Source: Enhygromyxa salina
Lineage (GTDB): Bacteria > Myxococcota_A > Polyangia > Nannocystales > Nannocystaceae
Direction of reading: 5' to 3'
Length of the DNA stretch: 64,000 nt
Assembly (NCBI RefSeq): GCF_002994635.1
Contig: NZ_PVNL01000130.1
Coordinates: 1 to 64,000, forward strand
The position numbers and the translations under genes are program-made. The notes under the pieces were generated by a model. That model was given only the letters and a program-made list of their open reading frames with translations. It did no database searches and was not told the origin of the DNA. Shown piece after piece: positions 37,986 to 46,783 of this stretch. Each line of letters begins with the position of its first letter. The stretch's first letter is position 1.

Positions 37986-39170
37986 TCAGACCGCGCCGAG
38001 CGAGCGGTCGAGGTCGGCGAGCAGATCGTCGAGGTGCTCGATGCCCACGCTCACGCGCACGAACCCGTCGGCGATCCCGAGCTTGTCGCGGTTCTCCTTC
38101 GGGACCGAGGCGTGGGTCATGATCGCCGGATGCTCGATCAGGCTCTCGACCCCGCCGAGGCTCTCGGCCAGGGTGAACACGCGGACGGCCTCCAGGAACC
38201 GCCTGGCCTGGTCGAGCCCGCCCTTGAGATAAAAGCTCACCATGCCGCCGAACCCCGACATCTGCCGGGTCGCGAGCTCGTGCTGGGGGTGGCTGGCGAG
38301 CCCGGGGTAGATCACCTGCTCGATCTTGGGGTGCGCCTCCAAGAACTGCGCGACGGCGATCGCGTTGCTCGCGTGCCGCTCCATCCGGAGCGCCAGGGTC
38401 TTGATCCCGCGCAGGGTCAGGTAGCAGTCCTGCGGGCCTGGGACCGCGCCGCACGAGTTTTGGATGAAGTGCAGGCGCTCGTGCATCTCGGCGCTGCGCA
38501 TCGCAACCGCGCCGCCGACCACGTCCGAGTGGCCGCCGATGTACTTGGTGGTCGAGTGCACGACCAGGTCGGCGCCGAGCTCGAAGGGCCGCTGAAACAC
38601 CGGGGTCATGAAGGTGTTGTCGACCGCCAGCAGCACACCCCGGGTCTTGCACATCGCCGAGATCGCCGCGATGTCGCCGAGCTTGAGCATCGGGTTGGTG
38701 GGGGTCTCGAGCCAGACCAGCTTGGTGTTGGGCTGGAACGCGGCCTCGAGCGCGGCCAGATCCCGCGGGTCGACGTAGCTGAAGCTGTGCCCGCGGCGGC
38801 TCATGACCTTGTCGAACAGGCGAAAGGTCCCGCCGTAGATGTCGTCGCCGGCGATCACGTGATCGCCGACGTCGAGCAGCTGGATCACCGCGGTCGTCGC
38901 GGCGCAGCCCGAGGCGAACGCGAGCCCGTGGGTGCCGCCCTCGAGCGCCGCGATCGAGCGCTCGAGCGCGAACCGGGTCGGGTTCTGGGTGCGGCTGTAC
39001 TCGAACCCGGTGTGCTCGCCCGGAGACTTCTGCACGTAGGTCGAGGTCTGGAAGATCGGCGGCATCACGGCGCCGGTGATCGGCTCGCTGTGCTGGCCGC
39101 CGTGGATCACCAGGGTCTCGATGTGGGCCTGCGGCCCGCAGTGGTCGTGCTCGCGCTTGTACTCAGCCAT
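37986..39170 (-). CDS. Cystathionine gamma-lyase/gamma-synthase (PLP, trans-sulfuration)
   Basis: 394 residues from ATG 39170. Cys/Met-metabolism PLP enzyme: SRTQNPTRFALERSIAALEGG, the cofactor Lys209 in HSTTKYIGGHSD, and SLGGVESLIEHPA near the C-terminus. It cleaves cystathionine to cysteine, or makes it from O-acyl-homoserine; sequence alone does not separate the two. The start shares a base with the stop of the cystathionine beta-synthase gene (TGATG), so the pair forms a reverse-transsulfuration operon, which favours the gamma-lyase role (homocysteine to cysteine). Confidence 0.95.
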   Translation of the reverse strand: MAEYKREHDHCGPQAHIETLVIHGGQHSEPITGAVMPPIFQTSTYVQKSPGEHTGFEYSRTQNPTRFALERSIAALEGGTHGLAFASGCAATTAVIQLLDVGDHVIAGDDIYGGTFRLFDKVMSRRGHSFSYVDPRDLAALEAAFQPNTKLVWLETPTNPMLKLGDIAAISAMCKTRGVLLAVDNTFMTPVFQRPFELGADLVVHSTTKYIGGHSDVVGGAVAMRSAEMHERLHFIQNSCGAVPGPQDCYLTLRGIKTLALRMERHASNAIAVAQFLEAHPKIEQVIYPGLASHPQHELATRQMSGFGGMVSFYLKGGLDQARRFLEAVRVFTLAESLGGVESLIEHPAIMTHASVPKENRDKLGIADGFVRVSVGIEHLDDLLADLDRSLGAV

Positions 39171-40582
39171 CAGGTGTCCTTGCTCTTGCGCATCGCGGCC
39201 GCGTCGCGGGCCAGGTAGTCGATCAGATCGATCTTGGTGAGCAGCCCGCGCAGGTTGTCGTTCTCGGTCACGAGCACGACCTTCGCGTCATTGAAGATGC
39301 GCTTGAGCAGGGTGATGCGGGTGTGCGGGGTGACCGTGGCGTAGTCGCTCTCGACCAGGTCCGCGACCGGGGTGTCGAGCGCGTGGCCCTCGTGCTCGAC
39401 CAGAAAATTCAGCAGGTCGATCTCGGCCACGATCCCAAAGTGGCGGCCCTTCTCGTCGAGCACGGGCAGCTGCGAGATGCCGTGCTCCTTGAGCGCGATC
39501 ACGGCCTCGCGCACCGTCGCCGTCGAGCTGATCGTGATGAGCTTCTGCGGCTTGCGCTTGAGGATGTGCGCGACCGTGCCCTCGTTCTCGTGCTCGTTGA
39601 GAAACCCGTTGCTGCGCATCCACTCGTCGTTGAAGATCTTCGACAGGTACTTCTGGGCGTTGTCCGGCAGCAGCACCAGGATCCGCTTGGGCGTCTCGAG
39701 GCTGCGGGCGTACTTGATCGCGCCCATGACCGCGGCGCCGCACGAGCCCCCGCAAAAGATGCCCTCGCGGCGAACCAGCTCGCGGGTCATCATGAAGCAC
39801 TCGAGGTCGTCGACCTGCACGATGTCGTCGAGGATGTCGAGGTTCATGGTCGAGGGCAGGAAGTCCTCGCCGATGCCCTCCACGTAGTACGAGAAGGCCT
39901 TGGTCATGCGCCCGGTCTTGACGTACTCGTAGTAGAGCGAGCCGACCGGATCGACGCCGACGATCTGAATGTCGGGGTTCTTCTCCTTGAAGTAGCGACC
40001 GCAGCCCGACAGCGTGCCGCCGGTGCCCATGCCCGAGCAGAACACGTCGAACTGGCCCTGGGTCTGCTCCCAGATCTCGGGCCCGGTGCTGACGTAGTGG
40101 GCCTCGGGGTTGGCGGGGTTGTGATACTGGTTGGCGTAGAACGCCCCGGGGGTCTCCTCGACCAGGCGCCGCGCGACCGAGTAGTACGAGCGCGGGTCGC
40201 TGGGCTCGACCGCGGTCGGGCAGATCACGACCTTGGCCCCGTAGGCGCGCAGCGCCGAGACCTTCTCCTGCGACATCTTGTCGGGCATCACGAAGATGCA
40301 CTTGTAGCCGCGGATCGCCGCGACCATCGCCAGGCCCGCGCCGGTGTTGCCCGAGGTCGCCTCGATGATCGTCCCGCCCGGGCCCAGCATGCCGCGCTCT
40401 TCGGCGTCGCGGATGATGTTCAGGCCGACGCGGTCTTTCATGGACCCGGCCGGGTTCATGTACTCGACCTTGACGTAGATCTCGGACTGGAGGTCCGCTG
40501 TGACCGCGTTGAGGCGGACGATCGGGGTGTTTCCGATCGCCTCGATGATCGACGGGACCGCGCCCGGCATGAGGCTTGCCAT
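39170..40582 (-). CDS. Cystathionine beta-synthase with CBS-pair
   Basis: 470 residues from ATG 40582 (an in-frame ATG at 40570 is possible). The PLP core (residues 8-325) has GNTPIVRL, Lys49 in GSMKDR, SGNTG for phosphate binding and GTGGTLSG. A C-terminal pair of CBS domains (about 345-465) matches the eukaryotic-like cystathionine beta-synthase layout, where it regulates the core. The CXXC heme motif of animal enzymes is not seen. It condenses serine and homocysteine to cystathionine, which the overlapping next gene cleaves. Confidence 0.95.
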   Translation of the reverse strand: MASLMPGAVPSIIEAIGNTPIVRLNAVTADLQSEIYVKVEYMNPAGSMKDRVGLNIIRDAEERGMLGPGGTIIEATSGNTGAGLAMVAAIRGYKCIFVMPDKMSQEKVSALRAYGAKVVICPTAVEPSDPRSYYSVARRLVEETPGAFYANQYHNPANPEAHYVSTGPEIWEQTQGQFDVFCSGMGTGGTLSGCGRYFKEKNPDIQIVGVDPVGSLYYEYVKTGRMTKAFSYYVEGIGEDFLPSTMNLDILDDIVQVDDLECFMMTRELVRREGIFCGGSCGAAVMGAIKYARSLETPKRILVLLPDNAQKYLSKIFNDEWMRSNGFLNEHENEGTVAHILKRKPQKLITISSTATVREAVIALKEHGISQLPVLDEKGRHFGIVAEIDLLNFLVEHEGHALDTPVADLVESDYATVTPHTRITLLKRIFNDAKVVLVTENDNLRGLLTKIDLIDYLARDAAAMRKSKDT

Positions 40583-40746
40583 GGCCGGACCATAGACCGC
40601 GCGCGGAGCCGCGGAAAGGTCGGCGCTCGGCCAACGCGTGAGCGGGCTCGCGCGTGGTCTGTGACCTGGCGCCGGCCGACGCGCGCGCTGACGGGCCCGA
40701 GCCAGCCAATGCCCGGCGTATCGGCGTATCGGCGTACCATGAGATC

Positions 40747-41469
40747 ATGCTGGTCCGCTCGGTGTCGCTCGTGTTGGTCCTGGGCCATGCGTCTTGTGTG
40801 ACGGACCAGGCCGCGGCGGCGCCCGAACCCACGCCTGCGCTCGCCGCCGTCGAGACTGACCCCGACCCGGATCCCGACCGAGACGGCGTCGCCCTGGCGA
40901 GCGATCAGTGCCCGGACGAGCCGGGCTTGCCGCCCGATGGTTGCCCGCTGCGCGACGGCGATCACGACGGGGTGCTCGATCCCGACGACGCGTGCCCCGA
41001 TCAGCGCGAGTGCGTCAATGGCTTCGATGATCTCGACGGCTGCCCCGACGCGCTGCCGGACGACCTCGCCGATGTGATCGGCGTCATCGAGGGCCTCGAG
41101 TTTGGGCCAGACCGGTGGGACATCGAGCCCGAGTCGCGCCCCGTGCTCGATCGCACGGCCGAGGTGTTGGCCCGCTACCCGACGATCGAATTGGAGATCG
41201 CGGGTCACGTCGACGCCGGGCAGTCGCAGACGCTGCGCCGCCGCCAGCCCAGTCGCCGCCGCGCCGAGGCCGTGCGCGATTATCTGATCCACCAGGGCAT
41301 TGATCCGCAGCGGCTGCAGGCGGTCGGCTATGGCGAGGATCGTCCGCGCGCCGACAACCGCACGGCCGAGGGGCGCGCCCTCAACCGCCGCGTGGAGCTC
41401 GTGCCGATCAAGCCGCCGTGGGCCGAAGACCCGACTTGCGACGCAGCCCCGGGTGCGGAGCCTGGATGA
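40747..41469 (+). CDS. OmpA-family protein with thrombospondin type 3 repeats
   Basis: 240 residues from ATG 40747, where a hydrophobic leader begins (MLVRSVSLVLVLGHASC; HASC is a plausible but imperfect lipobox). Residues about 40-95 carry calcium-binding TSP3 repeats (DPDPDRDGVALASDQCPDE, RDGDHDGVLDPDDACPD). An OmpA-C domain at about 110-225 has FGPDRWDIEPES, EIAGHVDAGQ and ALNRRVELVPI. It anchors to peptidoglycan from the outer membrane. The stop overlaps the start of a multiheme cytochrome gene (ATGA), pointing to a shared envelope function. Confidence 0.9.
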   Translation: MLVRSVSLVLVLGHASCVTDQAAAAPEPTPALAAVETDPDPDPDRDGVALASDQCPDEPGLPPDGCPLRDGDHDGVLDPDDACPDQRECVNGFDDLDGCPDALPDDLADVIGVIEGLEFGPDRWDIEPESRPVLDRTAEVLARYPTIELEIAGHVDAGQSQTLRRRQPSRRRAEAVRDYLIHQGIDPQRLQAVGYGEDRPRADNRTAEGRALNRRVELVPIKPPWAEDPTCDAAPGAEPG

Positions 41470-42491
41470 GCGCGCGGGCCGTGGCGGCCACGCTCGCGAT
41501 CGTCGCGGGGGTCGGCTGCGGTCGCGGCGAGCGGCGCAGCGGTGAGCCGCGCTCGAGCGCAACCCACGAACAGCTCGAGTCGACGACCAGCAGCGACTGC
41601 GCGGGTTGCCACGGCGCGATCACTCGGGAATGGCGGGGTTCGGGTCACGCGCGCGCGTGGCTCGACCCGCTGGTCGCACGCGAGTATGCGGCCGATCCCG
41701 ATCCCAGCTGCGTGGCCTGCCACGCCCCGCGCACGCCGCCTGGTGAGCAACCCGAAGCTCGCGCGGCCCACGACGGGGTCGACTGCGTCAGCTGTCACGT
41801 CGTCGCTGACGCGCTCGTGCCCGCGCCCAGCCTGGCCCGCAGTGAGGCGTGCGCGGGCTGCCATCAGTTTCGGTTCTTGCCGGTCGACGCGTCCGCGGGT
41901 CTCGCCTACGACCCCGAGGCCTGGCTGCAGGACACCTACGGCGAGTGGTCGCGGAGTCGGGCCGCGGCGGCCCAGATCGGCTGCCGCGACTGTCACATGC
42001 CCCTGGTCGACCAAGCAGGGGAACCTCATCGCAGTCACGCGTTCGCGGGGATGCACGATCAGGCGCTGGTCGCCTCGGCGGTGCGGGTTGGCGTCGAGGC
42101 CCGCCGCGAAGGGGGGAGCGTGATCGTCGAGGTGACCCTCCGCCCGGGGGCGATCGGTCACGCGTTCCCGACCGGCGACCTGTTTCGGCAGGGCGTGCTG
42201 CGGGTGTGGACAGACGAGCGCGAGTCCGCGGTCGACGAGTTCGTGCTCGAGCGGCGGTTCGCCGCGCAACCTCGCCACGCTGATGGCTCGGGCGGCTACA
42301 TGGTCCAAGTTGCGGATACCCGCGTGCCGCCGCCGGGCGTCGGTGAGCTGCCTCGGGTGGTGTTTCGACTGCGCAGCCCGGCGGCGCAGCGGGTTGGCTG
42401 GAGCCTGGACCTGCGCGCGACCACCAGCGATCCGCCGCGGCCTGACGACCCGCGCACCCGGGTGGCCGCCGGGGACGTGGCGATCGAATAG
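41466..42491 (+). CDS. Five-heme cytochrome c lipoprotein
   Basis: 341 residues from ATG 41466. The short leader MSARAVAATLAIVAGVGC has lipobox GVGC. Five CXXCH heme sites lie at C45-H49, C82-H86, C107-H111, C129-H133 and C173-H177. The layout resembles the cytochrome c554/NrfB-like multiheme domain (Cytochrome_C554-type), followed by a C-terminal beta-rich domain (about 195-341). It is attached to the periplasmic face of a membrane or to the cell surface. Coupling to an OmpA/TSP3 protein suggests electron transfer at the outer membrane; donor and acceptor are unknown. Confidence 0.9.
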   Translation: MSARAVAATLAIVAGVGCGRGERRSGEPRSSATHEQLESTTSSDCAGCHGAITREWRGSGHARAWLDPLVAREYAADPDPSCVACHAPRTPPGEQPEARAAHDGVDCVSCHVVADALVPAPSLARSEACAGCHQFRFLPVDASAGLAYDPEAWLQDTYGEWSRSRAAAAQIGCRDCHMPLVDQAGEPHRSHAFAGMHDQALVASAVRVGVEARREGGSVIVEVTLRPGAIGHAFPTGDLFRQGVLRVWTDERESAVDEFVLERRFAAQPRHADGSGGYMVQVADTRVPPPGVGELPRVVFRLRSPAAQRVGWSLDLRATTSDPPRPDDPRTRVAAGDVAIE

Positions 42492-42573
42492 GCGATCGGG
42501 TAGGGGCGTATTCGTGCCGCGCCGACTGCTATCGATAATCTGGTGACCGGCGGATCATTGTCGTCGACCGAAT

Positions 42574-42588
42574 ATTTGAATTTCAAAT
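42574..42588. promoter_or_regulatory. AT-rich palindrome, candidate operator
   Basis: ATTTGAATTTCAAAT is a perfect 7-bp inverted repeat around one base in a locally AT-rich 240-bp spacer of a very GC-rich genome. It lies 141 bp upstream of the SMP-30-like gene start. It has the size and symmetry of a dimeric-repressor site. No reliable -35/-10 pair was assigned. Confidence 0.45.
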
Positions 42589-42728
42589 TGGAGGCTCACG
42601 CGCTGGCCGGCATCGTGCAGTACAAAAAAGTCACGGCCTGGCTTGATCAATTCAGGTTGTCAATGCACTATCTGAACGACCTCGCATTTCGCGGTGTCGC
42701 TGGGTTTACAGCATGGGATTCTGGTCCG

Positions 42729-43685
42729 ATGAAGTACGCAATCGCATCCCTCGTGTTATTGGTATCAACTCCGGTATTGGCAGCACAAGTCCAGGTGGTG
42801 GAGTCCTACGACGCCGCCGTGGGTGAACTGCCCGAAGGGGTCGCGGTCGCGCCCAATGGCGACATCTACGTGACCTTGGCGGGGACCGGCGAGATCCGCC
42901 GTATCGACCGAAAGACCAAGGTGGGCAGCACCCACGCCTGGATAAATCCCGGGGGTGGGTTCTTGCTTGGCATGGCGTTTGACGGCGATGAGCTGTACGC
43001 CGCGCTGGCCTCGTTCGATCCGGCGACCTCCGGGATCTGGCATGTCGATGACGACGGCACCACGGTTCGCGTCGTGGCGTTCGGTGGTGACCAGTTCCCC
43101 AATGATCTGACCTTCGACGAAGACGGCAACATGTATGTGACCGAGTCGATCAGCGGCTCGGTCTACAAGGTCGACGCGGGCTCCAACGTCCCGCAGCTGT
43201 GGGTTCAAGATCAACTGCTGGTCGGTGATGTAGAGGCCTCGCCCGTGCCGTTCCCGATCGGGGTCAACGGCATCGCCTACGACGAGGAGACGGGCACGGT
43301 GCTCGTCGCGAATTCGCAGGTCCCGGCGCTGATCGAGATCGAGGACAACTGCGGCCAAGCGGGCGTGCTGTCCGTGATCGCCGCGGGCGAACATCTTCGC
43401 GGCGCAGATGGCATCGCAATCGACAAGAGGGGCGACGTCATGTTGGTCTCGAACTTCCACTCGTCGGTGCTGCGCATCGACCGTGACAGCGGCGCGGCCA
43501 CCACGATCGCGGATGCCAGCGATGGCCTGATGTTCCCCTCGACCGCCGCGTTTGGCCAATACGGGCCCGACAAGAAGTCGCTGTTCGTGGTCAACTTCGG
43601 GTTCGGCGCGGGTCCAGACGCGCCCGTCAGCCTGCTGAAGATCGAGGTCGGGCAGAAGAGCTCGAAGCACCCGGCCGGCAACTGA
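42729..43685 (+). CDS. Secreted SMP-30/gluconolactonase-like beta-propeller
   Basis: 318 residues from ATG 42729, where the Sec signal MKYAIASLVLLVSTPVLAAQ begins; the frame is open further upstream through AT-rich spacer, which is unlikely to be coding. The mature protein shows six-bladed propeller repeats (LPEGVAVAPNGDIYVTLAG, FPNDLTFDEDGNMYVTES, GADGIAIDKRGDVMLVSN) of the SMP-30/NHL class. Catalytic metal ligands of gluconolactonase are not obvious, so a binding role is possible. It has its own AT-rich upstream region with a palindrome, so it is likely separately regulated. Confidence 0.85.
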   Translation: MKYAIASLVLLVSTPVLAAQVQVVESYDAAVGELPEGVAVAPNGDIYVTLAGTGEIRRIDRKTKVGSTHAWINPGGGFLLGMAFDGDELYAALASFDPATSGIWHVDDDGTTVRVVAFGGDQFPNDLTFDEDGNMYVTESISGSVYKVDAGSNVPQLWVQDQLLVGDVEASPVPFPIGVNGIAYDEETGTVLVANSQVPALIEIEDNCGQAGVLSVIAAGEHLRGADGIAIDKRGDVMLVSNFHSSVLRIDRDSGAATTIADASDGLMFPSTAAFGQYGPDKKSLFVVNFGFGAGPDAPVSLLKIEVGQKSSKHPAGN

Positions 43686-43692
43686 GCGGGGG

Positions 43693-43716
43693 CTGAGCGG
43701 GGGAAGCTCCGCTCAG
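43693..43716. terminator. Hairpin between converging genes
   Basis: CTGAGCGG and CCGCTCAG form a perfect 8-bp stem with an 8-nt loop, spanning the end of the UbiD gene and the space after the propeller gene. There is no U-run. It could act on both strands. Confidence 0.45.
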
Positions 43717-45557
43717 AACAGGCCGTGCAGCGGCCCGCCAGCGGCCGCGAGCGCGTCGACCTGGGCGCTGACCGCTGGATCTTCGACGAGCGGGGGCGCG
43801 TGCCAGGGCTTGATCCGCGCGTCGATGATCAGCGGCCCCGTACAGCCCCAGTGCTTGTGTTGCACGCTCGCGCCGACCCCATGCACGTCGTGGCTGGGGT
43901 TGCTGCGGGTGAACGTGACCCACAAAAAATTATGCAGCGAGCGGGCCGTGAACGCGGCGTCGTCGACCAGCACGATCAACGGCACCCCCACGAGGTGGGC
44001 CCGCGCTGGCGCGAGCGCCGACGCGAGCTGCTCGGCGCTGGCGTAGCCGGTGTCGGCGTCGACAAAGGCCGGCCCCGAGATCGCCAGGACCCCTGGCAGC
44101 GCGAGCTCGATCTCGCCAAACCCGGGCGGCAACGACAGCTGCGGCCGCTCGCGCGCGAGCTCGCGGATCGGCGCCCCGCGAGCGGCGATCACCAGCTTGG
44201 ACCCGGCGTTGAGCCCCGAGCCCGAGTAGTCCAGGGTGTCGATCGTGGTCTGGGTGTGAAAGTGTAGATCCCGAGACCAGTCGACCCGCCGCAGCAGGTG
44301 GGCCAGAAACGCCGCCTCGTCGCCCGGGTCGAGCGCGGCCTCGCTGGGCCCGCGATCGCCGTGCGCGACGATCATCAGGTACTTGGCCAGCGACGCCTGG
44401 TTGAACCCCAGGATCGCGTTGGCGATCGTCAGCAGCTCTTGCGGGCGATCGGGCCGGTACGGCACGTAGCGCTCGGAGCCGACCGCGAGCAGCAGCGGGT
44501 GCACGCCGGCCGCGTCGACGGCGTGCATCGCATGCAGGCCGGGGATCGACGCGGGGACCATCGGCCCGGTGAGCTCGTGGATCAGCTTGCCGAAGCTGGT
44601 GTCCTCTTGCGGGGGGCGCCCGACCACGGTGAACGGCCAGATCGCGCCCTCGCGGTGCCAGACCGCGTGCACGCGCATGACCGGAAATTCGTGGCGCAGC
44701 GAGTAGTAGCCGAGGTGATCGCCGAACGGCCCCTCGGGCTTGGTCGCCTGCGGATCGATCGTGCCGACGATGCAAAAGTCCGCGTCGGCCGCGATCCGAA
44801 ACCCGTCGCGCTCGCACAGGCGCACGCGCCGACGCGCGAGCATGCCCGCGAACACCAGCTCCGAGAGCCCCTCGGGCAGCGGCATCACGGCCGCGAAGGT
44901 GTGCGCGGGCGGGCCACCCACGAAGATGCTGACCTTCAACGGCTCACCGCGGCGCGCGGCGGCGCTGTGGTGGACCCCGATGCCGCGGTGGATCTGGTAG
45001 TGGAGGCCGACCTCGTCGGCGGCGTAGTCGTTGCCCGACAGCTGGACCCGGTACATGCCCAGGTTCGAGCGCAGCGGTCGGGGGTCGCTCGGGTCTTCGC
45101 TGTAGACCTGCGGCAGCGTGATGAAGGCGCCGCCGTCGTCGGGCCAGCTGACGATCTGGGGCAGCTGATCGAGGCTGGTGCGGTGGGCCAGCACCGGCGC
45201 CCGAACCCAGCGAGTCCGCGGCAGCGAGCGGAGCCCCGCGAACGGCAGCCGCCAGAATTTCCACGGGGCGCGCAGGACATCGGTGGGATCGGCCTTGGCC
45301 GCGATCGCGGCCTCGACCAGCGCCAGGCTGTCGCGAAACATGAACCGGGCCCGCTCGGGGGTCCCGAACAGATTGCACACGGCAGGGAAGGGGCTGCCCG
45401 CGACCCGCTCGAACAGCAGCGCGGGCCCGCCCGCCGCGTAGAGCCGGCGCTGGATCTCGGGGATCACCAGCTTGGGATCGAGCGGCTGCGCGATCCGGAC
45501 CAGTCGTCCATGACGCTCGAGATCGACGACGCACTCGCGGAGGCTGCGGTAGCCCAA
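43713..45557 (-). CDS. UbiD-family (prenyl-FMN) decarboxylase
   Basis: 614 residues from TTG 45557. I chose this start because LGYRSLRECVVDLERHG matches the usual UbiD N-terminus; the longer frame would overlap the divergent lipoprotein. The core contains GMYRVQLSGNDYAADEVGLH, IDPQATKPEGPFGDHLGYYS with the catalytic E...GD region, and DDAAFTARSLHNFLWVTF. It probably decarboxylates an aromatic or polyprenyl-benzoate substrate using prenylated FMN. No UbiX partner is in the window, so the cofactor must come from elsewhere. Confidence 0.88.
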   Translation of the reverse strand: MGYRSLRECVVDLERHGRLVRIAQPLDPKLVIPEIQRRLYAAGGPALLFERVAGSPFPAVCNLFGTPERARFMFRDSLALVEAAIAAKADPTDVLRAPWKFWRLPFAGLRSLPRTRWVRAPVLAHRTSLDQLPQIVSWPDDGGAFITLPQVYSEDPSDPRPLRSNLGMYRVQLSGNDYAADEVGLHYQIHRGIGVHHSAAARRGEPLKVSIFVGGPPAHTFAAVMPLPEGLSELVFAGMLARRRVRLCERDGFRIAADADFCIVGTIDPQATKPEGPFGDHLGYYSLRHEFPVMRVHAVWHREGAIWPFTVVGRPPQEDTSFGKLIHELTGPMVPASIPGLHAMHAVDAAGVHPLLLAVGSERYVPYRPDRPQELLTIANAILGFNQASLAKYLMIVAHGDRGPSEAALDPGDEAAFLAHLLRRVDWSRDLHFHTQTTIDTLDYSGSGLNAGSKLVIAARGAPIRELARERPQLSLPPGFGEIELALPGVLAISGPAFVDADTGYASAEQLASALAPARAHLVGVPLIVLVDDAAFTARSLHNFLWVTFTRSNPSHDVHGVGASVQHKHWGCTGPLIIDARIKPWHAPPLVEDPAVSAQVDALAAAGGPLHGLF

Positions 45558-45584
45558 GGCCGCGCTGTCATAGCATGTCGGGGG

Positions 45585-46700
45585 ATGGTATGGACCGCCC
45601 CCATGGGTCCCAAGCCCGCGGTCGTGCTCGCTGTCTCGTTTGTCGTCCTGCCTGCGGTCGTGGCGTGTGGTGACGCGCAGCCGCGGCCGAGCACGCCTGA
45701 TCCGGCGGAGCACGTGGGCCCCGCGCTAGAGCCGAATGAAGGGCAGGAGCCTGGGCCGCAGGGCACGCTGTCGGGTGAGGCCGGGGCCGAGACGGGCGGC
45801 GAGACCGGCGAGCCCGACGTCCCGCCCGCGGCGCCCGACGGCACGCCGATGCTCGCCTGCGACGCCGGCCCCGACGAGATGTCCTGCGTCCCCGGCGGGG
45901 CGTTCATCCGCGGCGCCGACGAGGGTCCCGAGCACGCCCGCCCGCGCGCCGAGATCTGGCTTCAGACCTTCTGGATCGATCGCAACGAGGTCACCTACGC
46001 CGAGTACAAGGCGTGCGAGAAGGCCGGCGCGTGCCCCAAGTCTGGCCCGCAGTACCTGGACTTCGATCGTCCCCAGCAGCCGGTCAACGGCGTCAGCTGG
46101 TTTGACGCGCGCGCCTACTGTCTCGCCCAGGGCAAGCGGCTGCCGACCGAGTCCGAGTGGGAGAAGGCCGCGCGCGGCACCGACGGGCGGACCTACCCGT
46201 GGGGTGAAGACGAGGCGACCTGCGAGCGGGCGATCATCAAGACCAAGGAGCTCGGCCGGGGCTGCGGGGTCAAGAAGGCCGGCGACAAGCCCGACACGGG
46301 CCGCGTGTGGGAGATCGGCTCGCGCGCGCCCACGCAGTACGGGCTGTTCGACATGGCCGGCAACTCGTTCGAGTGGGTCAACGACTGGTACTCGAGCTCC
46401 TACGCGGAGTGCGGCGACGCCTGCTTTGGTGTCAACCCGCGAGGCCCCTGCGACGGCGAGGACGACTGCACGACCCACAAGCACAAGGTCGTGCGCGGCG
46501 GCAGCTGGTACTGGGGCCCGGATCGGGCCATGACCTACTTTCGCCGGCCCCACGTGCCCCGCAACGAGCCGTTTCATCACTTCGGGTTTCGCTGCGCCGC
46601 CGACCTCGAGCAGGCCAGCCGGATCGTGATGGTCCGCGCTGCGGACTCCGAGCTCGCCGCCCCCGGCGACCCGCCGACGTCGCCGAAATCCAGCGAGTGA
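45585..46700 (+). CDS. FGE-sulfatase-fold (SUMF1-like) lipoprotein
   Basis: 371 residues from ATG 45585 (ATG 45603 also possible). The leader ends in lipobox VVAC. After an acidic linker, residues about 100-350 form an FGE-sulfatase domain: TFWIDRNEVTYAEYKACE, VNGVSWFDARAYCLAQGKRL, PTESEWEKAARG, MAGNSFEWVNDWY, RGGSWYW and a terminal FGFRCA. The RGGSWYW-to-FGFRC stretch lacks the cysteines that formylglycine-generating enzymes use, so that reaction is unlikely. It may be a binding protein or another oxidase of the fold. It is divergent from the UbiD gene with only 27 bp between starts. Confidence 0.88.
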   Translation: MVWTAPMGPKPAVVLAVSFVVLPAVVACGDAQPRPSTPDPAEHVGPALEPNEGQEPGPQGTLSGEAGAETGGETGEPDVPPAAPDGTPMLACDAGPDEMSCVPGGAFIRGADEGPEHARPRAEIWLQTFWIDRNEVTYAEYKACEKAGACPKSGPQYLDFDRPQQPVNGVSWFDARAYCLAQGKRLPTESEWEKAARGTDGRTYPWGEDEATCERAIIKTKELGRGCGVKKAGDKPDTGRVWEIGSRAPTQYGLFDMAGNSFEWVNDWYSSSYAECGDACFGVNPRGPCDGEDDCTTHKHKVVRGGSWYWGPDRAMTYFRRPHVPRNEPFHHFGFRCAADLEQASRIVMVRAADSELAAPGDPPTSPKSSE

Positions 46701-46774
46701 GCCGCGCCTTGCGCTTGGCGGAGCGCGCGTGACAAGGTACCCGGACACCGCCGTGGTGCTTCGGCGTACGAGCC

Positions 46775-46779
46775 AGGAG
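46775..46779 (+). promoter_or_regulatory. Ribosome-binding site deciding GTG 46784
   Basis: AGGAG ends four bases before GTG 46784, supporting this non-ATG start for the ATPase gene. Confidence 0.55.
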
Positions 46780-46783
46780 TCCC

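Noticed and set aside
40583-40746. SAM-type riboswitch ahead of the transsulfuration operon
   Set aside because: The upstream spacer is short, shows no conserved riboswitch core and contains no terminator hairpin.
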